Shown here: piece by piece, positions 57,192-64,000 of the stretch | Layout of the letters: every line of letters begins with the position of its first letter | Position numbering within the stretch: the first letter of the stretch is position 1 | NCBI RefSeq assembly: GCF_036182465.1 | Contig: NZ_CP108081.1 | Coordinates: 2,790,001 to 2,854,000 of the forward strand | Origin: Streptomyces sp. NBC_00258 | Lineage (GTDB): Bacteria; Actinomycetota; Actinomycetes; Streptomycetales; Streptomycetaceae | DNA length: 64,000 nucleotides | Direction of reading: 5' to 3' | The notes under the pieces: generated by a model | The model's database searches: none | What the model was told of the DNA's origin: nothing | Seen by the model: the letters and a program-made list of their open reading frames with translations, nothing else | Program-made: the position numbers and the translations under genes

Positions 57192-58390
57192 AGGACGTCT
57201 ACATCGTCGACGCGGTCCGCACGCCGTTCGGCAAGTACAACGGGTCGCTGGCATCCGTGCGCCCGGACGACCTGGCCGCCCATGCCATCCGTGAACTCCT
57301 CGCCCGTACACCCGAGTTGGACCCGTCCCGGATCGAGGACGTGTACTTCGGCAACGCGAACGGCGCCGGTGAGGAGAACCGCAACGTCGCCCGCATGGCC
57401 GGACTCCTGGCCGGGCTGCCCACCTCCGTACCCGGCGTGACGGTCAACCGGCTGTGCGCCTCCGGCCTCGAAGCGGTCATCCAGGCCGCCCGCGCCATCG
57501 CGGTCGGTGACGCGTCGATCGCGATGGCAGGCGGCGTGGAGTCGATGACCCGCGCCCCCTACGTGCTGCCCAAGAACGACAAGCCCTTCCCCGCCGGGCA
57601 CACCGAGCTGTACTCCACCACCCTCGGCTGGCGGATGACCAACCCGAAGATGGACCCGCAGTGGACCATCCCGCTGGGCGAGTCGGCCGAACTCATCGCC
57701 GACAAGCACAAGATCAGCCGCGAACAGCAGGACGAGTACGCCCTCGCCAGCCACCAAAAGGCCGCCCAGGCCCAGGCGGACGGCCTGTTCGACGCCGAGC
57801 TCGCCCCGGTGCCGGTCCCGCAGCGCAAGGGCGACCCGCTGGTCTTCGGCGCCGACGAATGCGTACGGGCCTCGACGTCACTGGACGCGATGGCCAAGCT
57901 CAAGCCGTCCTTCCGCAAGGAGAACGGCACGGTCACCGCGGGGAACGCGTCGCCCTTGAACGACGGAGCCGCCGCCCTGCTCCTGGTCGACGAGGAGGGC
58001 CTGAGGGCCACCGGCCGCGAACCCCTGGCTCGCGTCTCCGCGACCGGTGTCTCCGCGCTCGACCCGCACTACTTCGGCCTGGCACCCGTGGAGGCCGTCA
58101 ACCGGGCACTCTCCAAGGCGGGCAAGGGATTTGACGACCTGTCAACCCTCGAACTGAACGAGGCGTTCGCCGCACAGGTCCTGGGCTGCGTCGCCGAATG
58201 GCCCGAGTTCGACCCGGCGATCCTCAACCCCCGGGGCGGTGCCATCGCGCTCGGCCACCCGCTCGGCGCATCCGGCGCCCGTCTCGCCGGGACCGTGGCG
58301 CACCAGCTCGCCCGCAAGGGCACCGGGGTCGGCGTCGCCACCCTCTGCATCGGCGTCGGCCAGGGCCTCGCCCTCGTACTGGAGCGTTAG
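57188..58390 (+). CDS. pcaF: 3-oxoadipyl-CoA thiolase
   Basis: This 400-aa thiolase has nucleophile C90 in NRLCASGLEAV, GGAIALGHPLGASGARL and the second Cys in TLCIGVGQG. It cleaves 3-oxoadipyl-CoA to succinyl-CoA and acetyl-CoA, the last step of the pathway. The GTG start overlaps the pcaJ stop. pcaH follows after 8 bp, the only gap between genes in the operon. Confidence 0.95.
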   Translation: MKDVYIVDAVRTPFGKYNGSLASVRPDDLAAHAIRELLARTPELDPSRIEDVYFGNANGAGEENRNVARMAGLLAGLPTSVPGVTVNRLCASGLEAVIQAARAIAVGDASIAMAGGVESMTRAPYVLPKNDKPFPAGHTELYSTTLGWRMTNPKMDPQWTIPLGESAELIADKHKISREQQDEYALASHQKAAQAQADGLFDAELAPVPVPQRKGDPLVFGADECVRASTSLDAMAKLKPSFRKENGTVTAGNASPLNDGAAALLLVDEEGLRATGREPLARVSATGVSALDPHYFGLAPVEAVNRALSKAGKGFDDLSTLELNEAFAAQVLGCVAEWPEFDPAILNPRGGAIALGHPLGASGARLAGTVAHQLARKGTGVGVATLCIGVGQGLALVLER

Positions 58391-58398
58391 GAACTCTC

Positions 58399-59175
58399 AT
58401 GGCTCTCACCCAGTCGGACATCGACATCGAGATCAAGGACCACCAGGACTCGTACGACAAGGCGGTCGCCGGCGGCGCCCCGGTCCTGAACCACCCGCGG
58501 CGCGACTACGCCCCGTATCGAAGCTCGCTGTTGCGTCACCCCAAGCAACCGCTGGTCGCCGTGAGCGGCGGGGACCCGGAGGCGGTCGAGTTGTCGGGGC
58601 CGGTGTTCGGGGTCACCGACATCACCGAGCACGACAGCGATCTGACCCTCCAGCACCGGGGCGAGCCGATCGGCGAGCGCATGACCGTGTCGGGCCGGCT
58701 GCTCGACCGTGACGGCCGTCCCGTGCGCGGCCAGCTCGTCGAGATCTGGCAGGCCAACGCAGCCGGCCGGTACGCCCATCTGCGCGAGCAGCACCCGGCG
58801 CCGCACGACCCCAACTTCACCGGTGTGGGGCGGACCCTGACGGACGATCAGGGGCGGTACTCGTTCATAACGATCAAGCCGGGTCCGTACCCGTGGGGCA
58901 ACCACACCAACGCGTGGCGGCCCGCGCACATCCACTTCTCGGTGTTCGGCACGGCGTTCACCCAGCGGCTCGTGACGCAGATGTACTTCCCGAGCGACCC
59001 GCTGTTCCGGTACGACCCGATCCTGCAGTCCGTGACGGACGAGGCGGCCCGGAACCGGCTCATCGCCGCGTACAACCACGATCTCTCGCAGCCCGAGTTC
59101 TCGATGGGCTACGAATGGGACATCGTCCTCGACGGTCCCTCCGCCACCTGGATCGAGGAAGGCCGCCCCGCATGA
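58399..59175 (+). CDS. pcaH: Protocatechuate 3,4-dioxygenase beta subunit
   Basis: This 258-aa protein carries the non-haem Fe(III) ligands of intradiol dioxygenases: Y125 (NAAGRYAH), Y164 (GPYPW), H177 and H179 (WRPAHIHF), with the exact family spacing. With PcaG it opens the protocatechuate ring to 3-carboxy-cis,cis-muconate. An extended N terminus (about 70 residues) precedes the beta-sandwich, as in other PcaH proteins. The stop overlaps the pcaG ATG by 4 nt. Confidence 0.96.
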   Translation: MALTQSDIDIEIKDHQDSYDKAVAGGAPVLNHPRRDYAPYRSSLLRHPKQPLVAVSGGDPEAVELSGPVFGVTDITEHDSDLTLQHRGEPIGERMTVSGRLLDRDGRPVRGQLVEIWQANAAGRYAHLREQHPAPHDPNFTGVGRTLTDDQGRYSFITIKPGPYPWGNHTNAWRPAHIHFSVFGTAFTQRLVTQMYFPSDPLFRYDPILQSVTDEAARNRLIAAYNHDLSQPEFSMGYEWDIVLDGPSATWIEEGRPA

Positions 59176-59735
59176 CCGAGCGACTGCTCCCCACCCCGTC
59201 CCACACCATCGGCCCGTTCTACGGGCACGCGCTCCCCTTTCCGGGCGGCGCCGAGGTGGCGCCCCAGGGCCACTCCGACGCGATCACCCTGCACGGGTAC
59301 GTGTTCGACGGCGCGGGCACGCCGATCCCGGACGCCCTCCTGGACTTCTGGCAGGCGGCGCCCGACGGCTCGCTGAAGGGCGCGCCCGGCTCGATGCGCC
59401 GCGACCCGTCGACGGGCGGGTTCGTGGGCCGCAACGGCGTCGACTTCACGGGCTACGGGCGGGTTCCCACGGACTCCGACGGGCACTACGCGCTCCACAC
59501 GCTGCCGCCGGGCAACGCCGGGCCGGCGTACATCAGCGTGTGCGTGTTCGCGCGCGGTCTGACGCACCACCTCTTCACCCGCGCGTACCTCGCCGACGGC
59601 GCGGACCCGCTGCTCGACTCGCTGCCGGCCGAGCGGCGCGCCACGCTGATCGCGGCCGAGGGCACGAACCGGACGTACCGTTTCGACATCCGCCTTCAGG
59701 GCGAAGGCGAAACGGTCTTCCTGGAGTTCCAGTGA
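59172..59735 (+). CDS. pcaG: Protocatechuate 3,4-dioxygenase alpha subunit
   Basis: This 187-aa structural subunit has the same fold (TPSHTIGPFYGHALP; LHGYVFDGAGTPIPDALLDFWQ) but no iron-ligand tyrosines or histidines at the beta-subunit positions. That is as expected for PcaG. It assembles with PcaH. The start overlaps pcaH by 4 nt (ATGA) and its stop overlaps pcaB by 4 nt (GTGA). Confidence 0.95.
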   Translation: MTERLLPTPSHTIGPFYGHALPFPGGAEVAPQGHSDAITLHGYVFDGAGTPIPDALLDFWQAAPDGSLKGAPGSMRRDPSTGGFVGRNGVDFTGYGRVPTDSDGHYALHTLPPGNAGPAYISVCVFARGLTHHLFTRAYLADGADPLLDSLPAERRATLIAAEGTNRTYRFDIRLQGEGETVFLEFQ

Positions 59736-61159
59736 CAGCTGCCGCCCCTGCCGATCCCGGCGATCCCATCGGTTCCGGCGATTCCGGTGATCCCGTCGGT
59801 TCCGGTGCGCTCGTCGGCTGCGACGCCGGTCTGCTCGCGCCCGGCCGTGCGGGCTCACCCGCCGAGTCCGCGACCGGCGACCGCGCCTTCCTTCAGGCGC
59901 TGCTCGACGCGGAGGCGGCACTCACCCGCGCGCAGGCCTCGCTCGGCCTCGCCCCGGCGGAGGCCGCCGCCACGGTCACCGCGGCGGCCGACGCGGCGCG
60001 CTTCGACCTCCGTGACCTGGCGCTCCGCGCGCGGGGCGGCGGCAACCCGGTGATCCCGCTGGTCGCGGACCTGACGGCGGCGGTCGAGGCCGTCGACGCC
60101 GAGCACTCCCCCTACGTCCACCGGGGCGCGACCAGCCAGGACATCATGGACACGGCCACCATGCTGGTCGCCGCCCGGACCCTGGAGCTCGTCCTGGCGG
60201 ACCTCTCCCGTACGGAGATCGCGCTGGCGCGGCTCGCACGCGCGCACCGCGACACGGTCATGCCGGGGCGCACCCTCACCCAGCACGCCGTACCGACCAC
60301 CTTCGGGCTGAAGGCGGCCGGCTGGCGCTCGCTGGTGCTGGACGCGAGGGACCGCGTCCGGGCCGTACGGGACGGACTCCCGGCCCAACTGGGCGGCGCG
60401 GCAGGCACGTTGGCGGCCTTCACCACATACGGATCTCCGGACACGGGCGCCCTCGTCGAGACGTACGCCCGTGAACTGGGCCTCGCCGCACCGGTGTTGC
60501 CCTGGCACACCCTTCGCACCCCCGTCGCCGACCTGGCGGGAGCCCTCGCGTTCACCGCCGGCGCCCTCGGCAAGACGGCCACGGACGTGCTCACCCTCGC
60601 CCGTACGGAGATCCGCGAGCTGAGCGAGGGCTCGGGCGGCGGATCCTCCGCCATGCCGCACAAGGCGAACCCCGTGCGCTCCACCCTCGTCGCCTCGGCG
60701 GCCCGCCGCGCGCCACAGCTCGCCGCGACGCTGTACGGGTCCGTGGCCGCCGAGGACGAACGGCCCGCCGGTGCCTGGCACGCCGAGTGGGAGCCCCTGC
60801 GTGACCTGCTGCGTCTGGTCGGCGGGGCCGCGCGCGACACGGCCGAGCTGACCGAGGGGCTGCGGGTCCACGCGGACGCCATGCGCGTCCATCTGGACCT
60901 CACCCACGGCCTGATCGTCTCCGAGCGGCTGTCCGCCGAACTCGCGCCGGTGCTCGGGCGCGGCAGGGCCAAGGAACTGCTCACACGCGCCGCTCGACGG
61001 GCCACCACCGAGAACCGGCCGCTCGTGGAACTCCTCGCCGAGGAGCCCGAGTTGAAGGATCCCGCGTTGAAGGACCTCGACCTCGCGGCCCTCACCGACC
61101 CGGCCCAGTACACCGGCTCCGCCGGAGCCCTCACCGACCGTGCCCTGGAGCGAAGTTGA
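59732..61159 (+). CDS. pcaB: 3-carboxy-cis,cis-muconate cycloisomerase
   Basis: This 475-aa fumarase/aspartase-superfamily enzyme has the signature GSSAMPHKANP at about 305-315 and YVHRGATSQDIMDT. It lactonises 3-carboxymuconate to 4-carboxymuconolactone. The N terminus carries an extra Gly/Asp/Ser/Pro-rich stretch (GDPIGSGDSGDPVGSG) before the family start (LVGCDAGLLAPG). It is encoded by two 20-bp direct repeats 27 bp apart (59759-59778 and 59786-59805). The GTG start overlaps the pcaG stop; the stop overlaps the TTG of pcaDC. Confidence 0.94.
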   Translation: MTAAAPADPGDPIGSGDSGDPVGSGALVGCDAGLLAPGRAGSPAESATGDRAFLQALLDAEAALTRAQASLGLAPAEAAATVTAAADAARFDLRDLALRARGGGNPVIPLVADLTAAVEAVDAEHSPYVHRGATSQDIMDTATMLVAARTLELVLADLSRTEIALARLARAHRDTVMPGRTLTQHAVPTTFGLKAAGWRSLVLDARDRVRAVRDGLPAQLGGAAGTLAAFTTYGSPDTGALVETYARELGLAAPVLPWHTLRTPVADLAGALAFTAGALGKTATDVLTLARTEIRELSEGSGGGSSAMPHKANPVRSTLVASAARRAPQLAATLYGSVAAEDERPAGAWHAEWEPLRDLLRLVGGAARDTAELTEGLRVHADAMRVHLDLTHGLIVSERLSAELAPVLGRGRAKELLTRAARRATTENRPLVELLAEEPELKDPALKDLDLAALTDPAQYTGSAGALTDRALERS

Positions 61160-62304
61160 GCACCCGACAGCCCCTCCCCGACGGCAAGTTGCTCCACCAC
61201 CGCGCCGAGGGACCCGTAACCGCTCCCCCGCTTCTCCTCGGCCCGTCCCTCGGCACGTCGACGGCCCTGTGGGACAAGGTCGCGCCCGAACTGTCCGTCA
61301 CCCACCGGGTCGTGCGCTGGGACCTGCCGGGCCACGGCCTCTCCCCCGCAGGACTGATCGGCCCCGGCGCGACCGTCGCCGACCTCGCCGCACTGGTGCT
61401 CGCGCTCGCCGACTCGCTCGGCCTCGACCGGTTCTCGTACGCCGGTGTCTCGCTCGGCGGCGCGGTCGGGCTGCATCTCGCCGTCCATCACCCCGAGCGG
61501 GTCGAGCGGCTCGCGGTGATCTGCTCCTCCGCCCACTTCAACGGCTCCAAGCCGTGGGAGGAGCGGGCCGCGCTCGTGCGCGCCGAGGGGCTGGCCGGGC
61601 TTGCGGAGGGGGCCGACGCGCGTTGGTTCACACCGGGTTTCACCGTTCCGGAGCTGGTCGAGGACCACCGGACGGCAGACCCGGAGGCGTACGCGGCCTG
61701 CTGTGACGCGCTCGCGGCCTTCGACATCCGGGAGCGGCTGCCGGAGATCGGCGCGCCCACGCTGCTCGTCGCCGGGCGTGAGGACCCCGCGACGCCGCCC
61801 GCGCATCTGCGCGAGATCGCCGACTCGGTGCCCGGTGCCGCGCTCGCCGAGATCCCGGGGGCCTCGCACCTCGCGCCCGCGCAGTGCCCGGAGGCCGTAC
61901 TCACCGCTCTGCGCGCGCACTTCGACGGCGGGGCCAAGCGGGGCATGGAGGTGCGCCGCCAGGTGCTCGGTGACACGCACGTCGACCGTGCGCAGGCCCG
62001 GCAGTCGGAGTTCACGGCGCGGTTCCAGGACTTCATCTCGCGGTACGCGTGGGGCGAGATCTGGACCGATCCGACGCTGGCGCGCCGCGAGCGCAGCATG
62101 ATCACGCTGACGGCGCTGGTGGCGCACGGCCACTACGACGAGCTGGCGATGCACATCCGCGCCGCCCGCCGCAACGGGCTCACTCCGGAGGAGATCGGCG
62201 CGGTGCTGCTGCAGACCGCCGTGTACTGCGGGGTCCCGGCGGCCAACTCGGCGTTCGCCGTGGCCCAGCGGGTGCTCGCCGAGGAGGACGAGACGGCCGG
62301 CTGA
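61156..62304 (+). CDS. pcaDC: 3-oxoadipate enol-lactonase / 4-carboxymuconolactone decarboxylase fusion
   Basis: This 382-aa bifunctional protein is also called PcaL. Residues 1-255 are an alpha/beta-hydrolase (PcaD) with nucleophile S99 in YAGVSLGGAVG and His in GASHLAPAQCP. Residues about 262-382 are a carboxymuconolactone decarboxylase domain (GMEVRRQVLGDTHVDRAQA; YCGVPAANSAF). It performs two consecutive steps after PcaB. The TTG at 61156 overlaps the pcaB stop by 4 nt, an unusual start supported by coupling. It is the last gene of the operon, with a strong hairpin 4 bp after the stop. Confidence 0.95.
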   Translation: MSTRQPLPDGKLLHHRAEGPVTAPPLLLGPSLGTSTALWDKVAPELSVTHRVVRWDLPGHGLSPAGLIGPGATVADLAALVLALADSLGLDRFSYAGVSLGGAVGLHLAVHHPERVERLAVICSSAHFNGSKPWEERAALVRAEGLAGLAEGADARWFTPGFTVPELVEDHRTADPEAYAACCDALAAFDIRERLPEIGAPTLLVAGREDPATPPAHLREIADSVPGAALAEIPGASHLAPAQCPEAVLTALRAHFDGGAKRGMEVRRQVLGDTHVDRAQARQSEFTARFQDFISRYAWGEIWTDPTLARRERSMITLTALVAHGHYDELAMHIRAARRNGLTPEEIGAVLLQTAVYCGVPAANSAFAVAQRVLAEEDETAG

Positions 62305-62307
62305 CCT

Positions 62308-62334
62308 GCTGCCAGGCGCCCGGCGCCTGGCAGC
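62308..62334. terminator. Terminator hairpin of pca operon
   Basis: GCTGCCAGGCGCC-C-GGCGCCTGGCAGC is a perfect 13-bp inverted repeat starting 4 bp after the pcaDC stop. There is no T-run, as is usual in Streptomyces. Confidence 0.8.
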
Positions 62335-62426
62335 CGACGCCTGGCGGCCGAAGACCCATGGCCGGCGGATGGCGTCCGGCGCCAAGGGCACCCGGCCACC
62401 GATTCACCGAGCCGTCCACCCCTCGG

Positions 62427-64000
62427 TCAGCGGGGGCGGGGCACTCGGCCCGTGTGCAGTGCCAGTGCCTCCCGGGCCCTGGTCACCAGGCCGTCCGCGC
62501 CGCAGGCCCGCGCCAGTGTCAGACCGCGGGTCAGTTCCGTGACGGAGTGGGACGCGATGCCGTACTCGACGCGGGCCGCCGCGTGTTCGTAGGCACAGGG
62601 GGACGCCTCCAGGTACGCGACCGCCTGGGCGAGCAGCGTGACCGAGCGCCGGCCGGTCTCCAGGGCGGCGGCGCAGCGCAGAGCCTCGCCTATGGCGGTG
62701 TCCGTGCCGAAGCGTTCGGCCTGCATGCGGGCGTCGGCCGCCACCTCGGCGGCGCGCCGCGGGTCCGCGACGGCGAGGGTCCGGGCGAGCTCTCCGGCCC
62801 AGGGCGCCATCACCGTGTTGTGGCCGCCGCGGGCGGCGGACAGCTTCTCGGCGGTCTCCAGCTCGTTCACGCCCTCCTCGACGCGGCCGGTGGCGATCAG
62901 CAGGCGGCCCCTTATCGAGTGGGTGTCCGGCAGGACGATCGTGGACGGGTGGGGCGGTTCGAAGGAGTACCGCTCGGCGATCTCCTCGGCCGCACCCACA
63001 TGCCCGCGGGCGAGCAGCGTGTCGATGAGCATGCACGCCGCCGACCAGTGCATGGGCAGCCCCTGGCCCACCCGGTCCGCCAGCCGGAGTGCCTCGCGCA
63101 GGGACTCCTCGGCGTCCACGAGGCGGCCCCGTCTGCGGAGCACGTATCCGCCGAAGGCGTGCGCGAGGGCCAGATGGCCGCCGCTCCACCCGGCGTGCTC
63201 GTAGCTCCGCTGTGCCTCCGTGAACAGGCTCTCGGCGCGGTCGAGGCGGTCCGCGTACGTGTAGGAGATGCCGAGCATCATGAGGAGCTCGAAGCTCCAC
63301 TCGGTGTCGGTCCAGCCGAGACCCGGCGCGAGGCGGCCGTTGACGAGGGCGCGGTCGCAGAGTTCGACGACCTCCTCGGCGTTCTCCCCGCGGGTCATCG
63401 CGTCGAAGGCGCGCAGGATGAGCAGGGCGCGCTCGGAGTTGTCACGGCCGGTGAGCGGCCTGACGAGTTCGGCCAGGCGGCGGGAGCGGCCGGGCGCGTC
63501 CTCCTCGCCCGCGTGGATGCCTTCCCACATGTAGTGCACTGCCTGCAGGCGCATACGGGCGGGACCGGCTTCCAGCCGGTCCGCCTCCGCGTCGACCGTG
63601 GCGACGGCCTCCTCCAGCTGGTCGTTGTGGACGAGCGCCGAGGAGAGCCGGCAGACCGCGTCGACCCGGAGTTCCTCGTCCAGGCCGTGCACCGTGAGCG
63701 CCTCCCGCAGGTGCCCGATCGTCGTCGCGGGCGAGGTGAGAAGCGTGGCGCAGCCCAACTCGTAGAGCACTCGCGCGTGGACCTCGGGAAGCGGCGGTTC
63801 CACCAGGGCACGCTCCAGACAGCGGCGGGCCGCGTCGGGGGCGCCCACGGCGAGGTGCTCGCGGGCTGCCTCTCGCATCTGCTCGACGAGTTCGGGGTCG
63901 TCGTCCGGATGTACCTCGAGGAGGTGCCGGGAGGCCGCGGCGGCGCCGAGACCCGACGCGGTGACGACCGAGGCGGCCACGCCGTGCATCGCGGTGCGCA
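62427..64000 (-). CDS. C-terminal part of LAL-type (ATP-binding LuxR-like) regulator, HTH apparently missing (5' end outside window)
   Basis: The frame runs off the right edge. The visible 524 or so residues are TPR-like helical repeats characteristic of the C-terminal half of MalT/LAL regulators (HLLEVHPDDDPELVEQMREA; ALTVHGLDEELRVDAVCRLS; GLPMHWSAACMLIDTLLARG; ATGRVEEGVNELETAEKL). It ends GLVTRAREALALHTGRVPRPR at 62427, exactly where LALs normally continue into a LuxR helix-turn-helix. The 122 bp after the stop encode no HTH in any frame I could see. It is either an HTH-less variant or a 3'-truncated gene. The ATPase domain, if present, is outside the window. Confidence 0.8.
   Translation of the reverse strand, partial: RTAMHGVAASVVTASGLGAAAASRHLLEVHPDDDPELVEQMREAAREHLAVGAPDAARRCLERALVEPPLPEVHARVLYELGCATLLTSPATTIGHLREALTVHGLDEELRVDAVCRLSSALVHNDQLEEAVATVDAEADRLEAGPARMRLQAVHYMWEGIHAGEEDAPGRSRRLAELVRPLTGRDNSERALLILRAFDAMTRGENAEEVVELCDRALVNGRLAPGLGWTDTEWSFELLMMLGISYTYADRLDRAESLFTEAQRSYEHAGWSGGHLALAHAFGGYVLRRRGRLVDAEESLREALRLADRVGQGLPMHWSAACMLIDTLLARGHVGAAEEIAERYSFEPPHPSTIVLPDTHSIRGRLLIATGRVEEGVNELETAEKLSAARGGHNTVMAPWAGELARTLAVADPRRAAEVAADARMQAERFGTDTAIGEALRCAAALETGRRSVTLLAQAVAYLEASPCAYEHAAARVEYGIASHSVTELTRGLTLARACGADGLVTRAREALALHTGRVPRPR

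Noticed and set aside
1..64000. tRNA, rRNA or known riboswitch
   Set aside because: No cloverleaf with TTCGA arm context, rRNA segment or recognisable riboswitch core was found by eye; a covariance-model scan would be decisive.

Overview
This window is chromosomal DNA of a Streptomyces species. The evidence is very high G+C with strong third-position GC, frequent GTG/TTG starts, and actinomycete-specific proteins: an SsgA-like sporulation protein, a WhiB-like regulator, a two-domain small laccase, a PcaV-type MarR regulator and an ATP-binding LuxR-type (LAL) regulator. From memory, the order ssgD, ABC-F, UvrA2, ..., laccase, ..., split NHEJ ligase, pcaV, pca operon resembles an S. coelicolor segment. 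That is recall, not a search result. No rRNA, tRNA, CRISPR array, insertion sequence or prophage gene was seen.

Layout. 0-8 kb: 3' part of tex, an ABC-F ATPase, an unidentified conserved protein, a D-amino-acid oxidase and a BCCT osmolyte transporter. 8-13 kb: three secreted peptidases (M14 carboxypeptidase and X-Pro dipeptidyl peptidase, translationally coupled, with an M1 aminopeptidase divergent). 13-15.3 kb: macro-domain protein, MerR regulator, SDR oxidoreductase. 15.3-18.1 kb: a decayed catabolic locus. An orphan sugar-ABC permease is followed by a binding-protein gene that breaks off at about 16,978, where it meets, head-on, a 3'-truncated and frameshifted thiamine-diphosphate enzyme gene. 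A large nested palindrome follows. 18.1-23.9 kb: a four-gene beta-oxidation operon (CoA-transferase, acyl-CoA dehydrogenase, thiolase, FadB/J-like enzyme) behind a promoter overlapped by a strong palindromic operator. 24-31 kb: YjbR protein, trans-acting enoyl reductase-like protein, PfkB kinase, a 48-residue membrane protein overlapping the kinase, endonuclease V, a secreted BNR-repeat protein, SsgD, a PEP-mutase-family protein and a GPP34 protein. 31-37.6 kb: an ABC-F gene with a structured leader of about 240 nt, UvrA2, DDAH, and an acyl-ACP desaturase behind a 50-bp nested operator. 37.7-42 kb: a 1134-aa helical-repeat-like protein, a probable gene remnant and a WhiB-like protein. 42-46 kb: VOC protein, GH64 beta-1,3-glucanase and a LacI regulator with matching operators at its own promoter and the glucanase promoter. 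45.7-51.7 kb: a small laccase divergent from a translationally coupled pair of large secreted multidomain proteins (ThuA fused to a sugar-dehydrogenase-like propeller; cupredoxin fused to three Ig-like repeats and a DUF1080 3-keto-disaccharide-hydrolase domain). 51.7-53.9 kb: divergent LigD-type primase-polymerase and ATP-dependent DNA ligase. 54-55 kb: a DUF3048 lipoprotein. 55-62.3 kb: pcaV and the complete pcaIJFHGB-DC operon, which converts protocatechuate to succinyl-CoA and acetyl-CoA. 62.4-64 kb: the 3' end of a LAL-type regulator that ends without the usual LuxR helix-turn-helix.

Two themes stand out. First, an intergenic hairpin element with the core GCGCAGTTCCCCGCGCCCC occurs nine times, mostly just 3' of genes. 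Second, the laccase/ThuA/cupredoxin-DUF1080 cluster is the best candidate for an undescribed system, possibly extracellular copper-linked oxidation and cleavage of sugars. That is an inference from domain content and proximity only.
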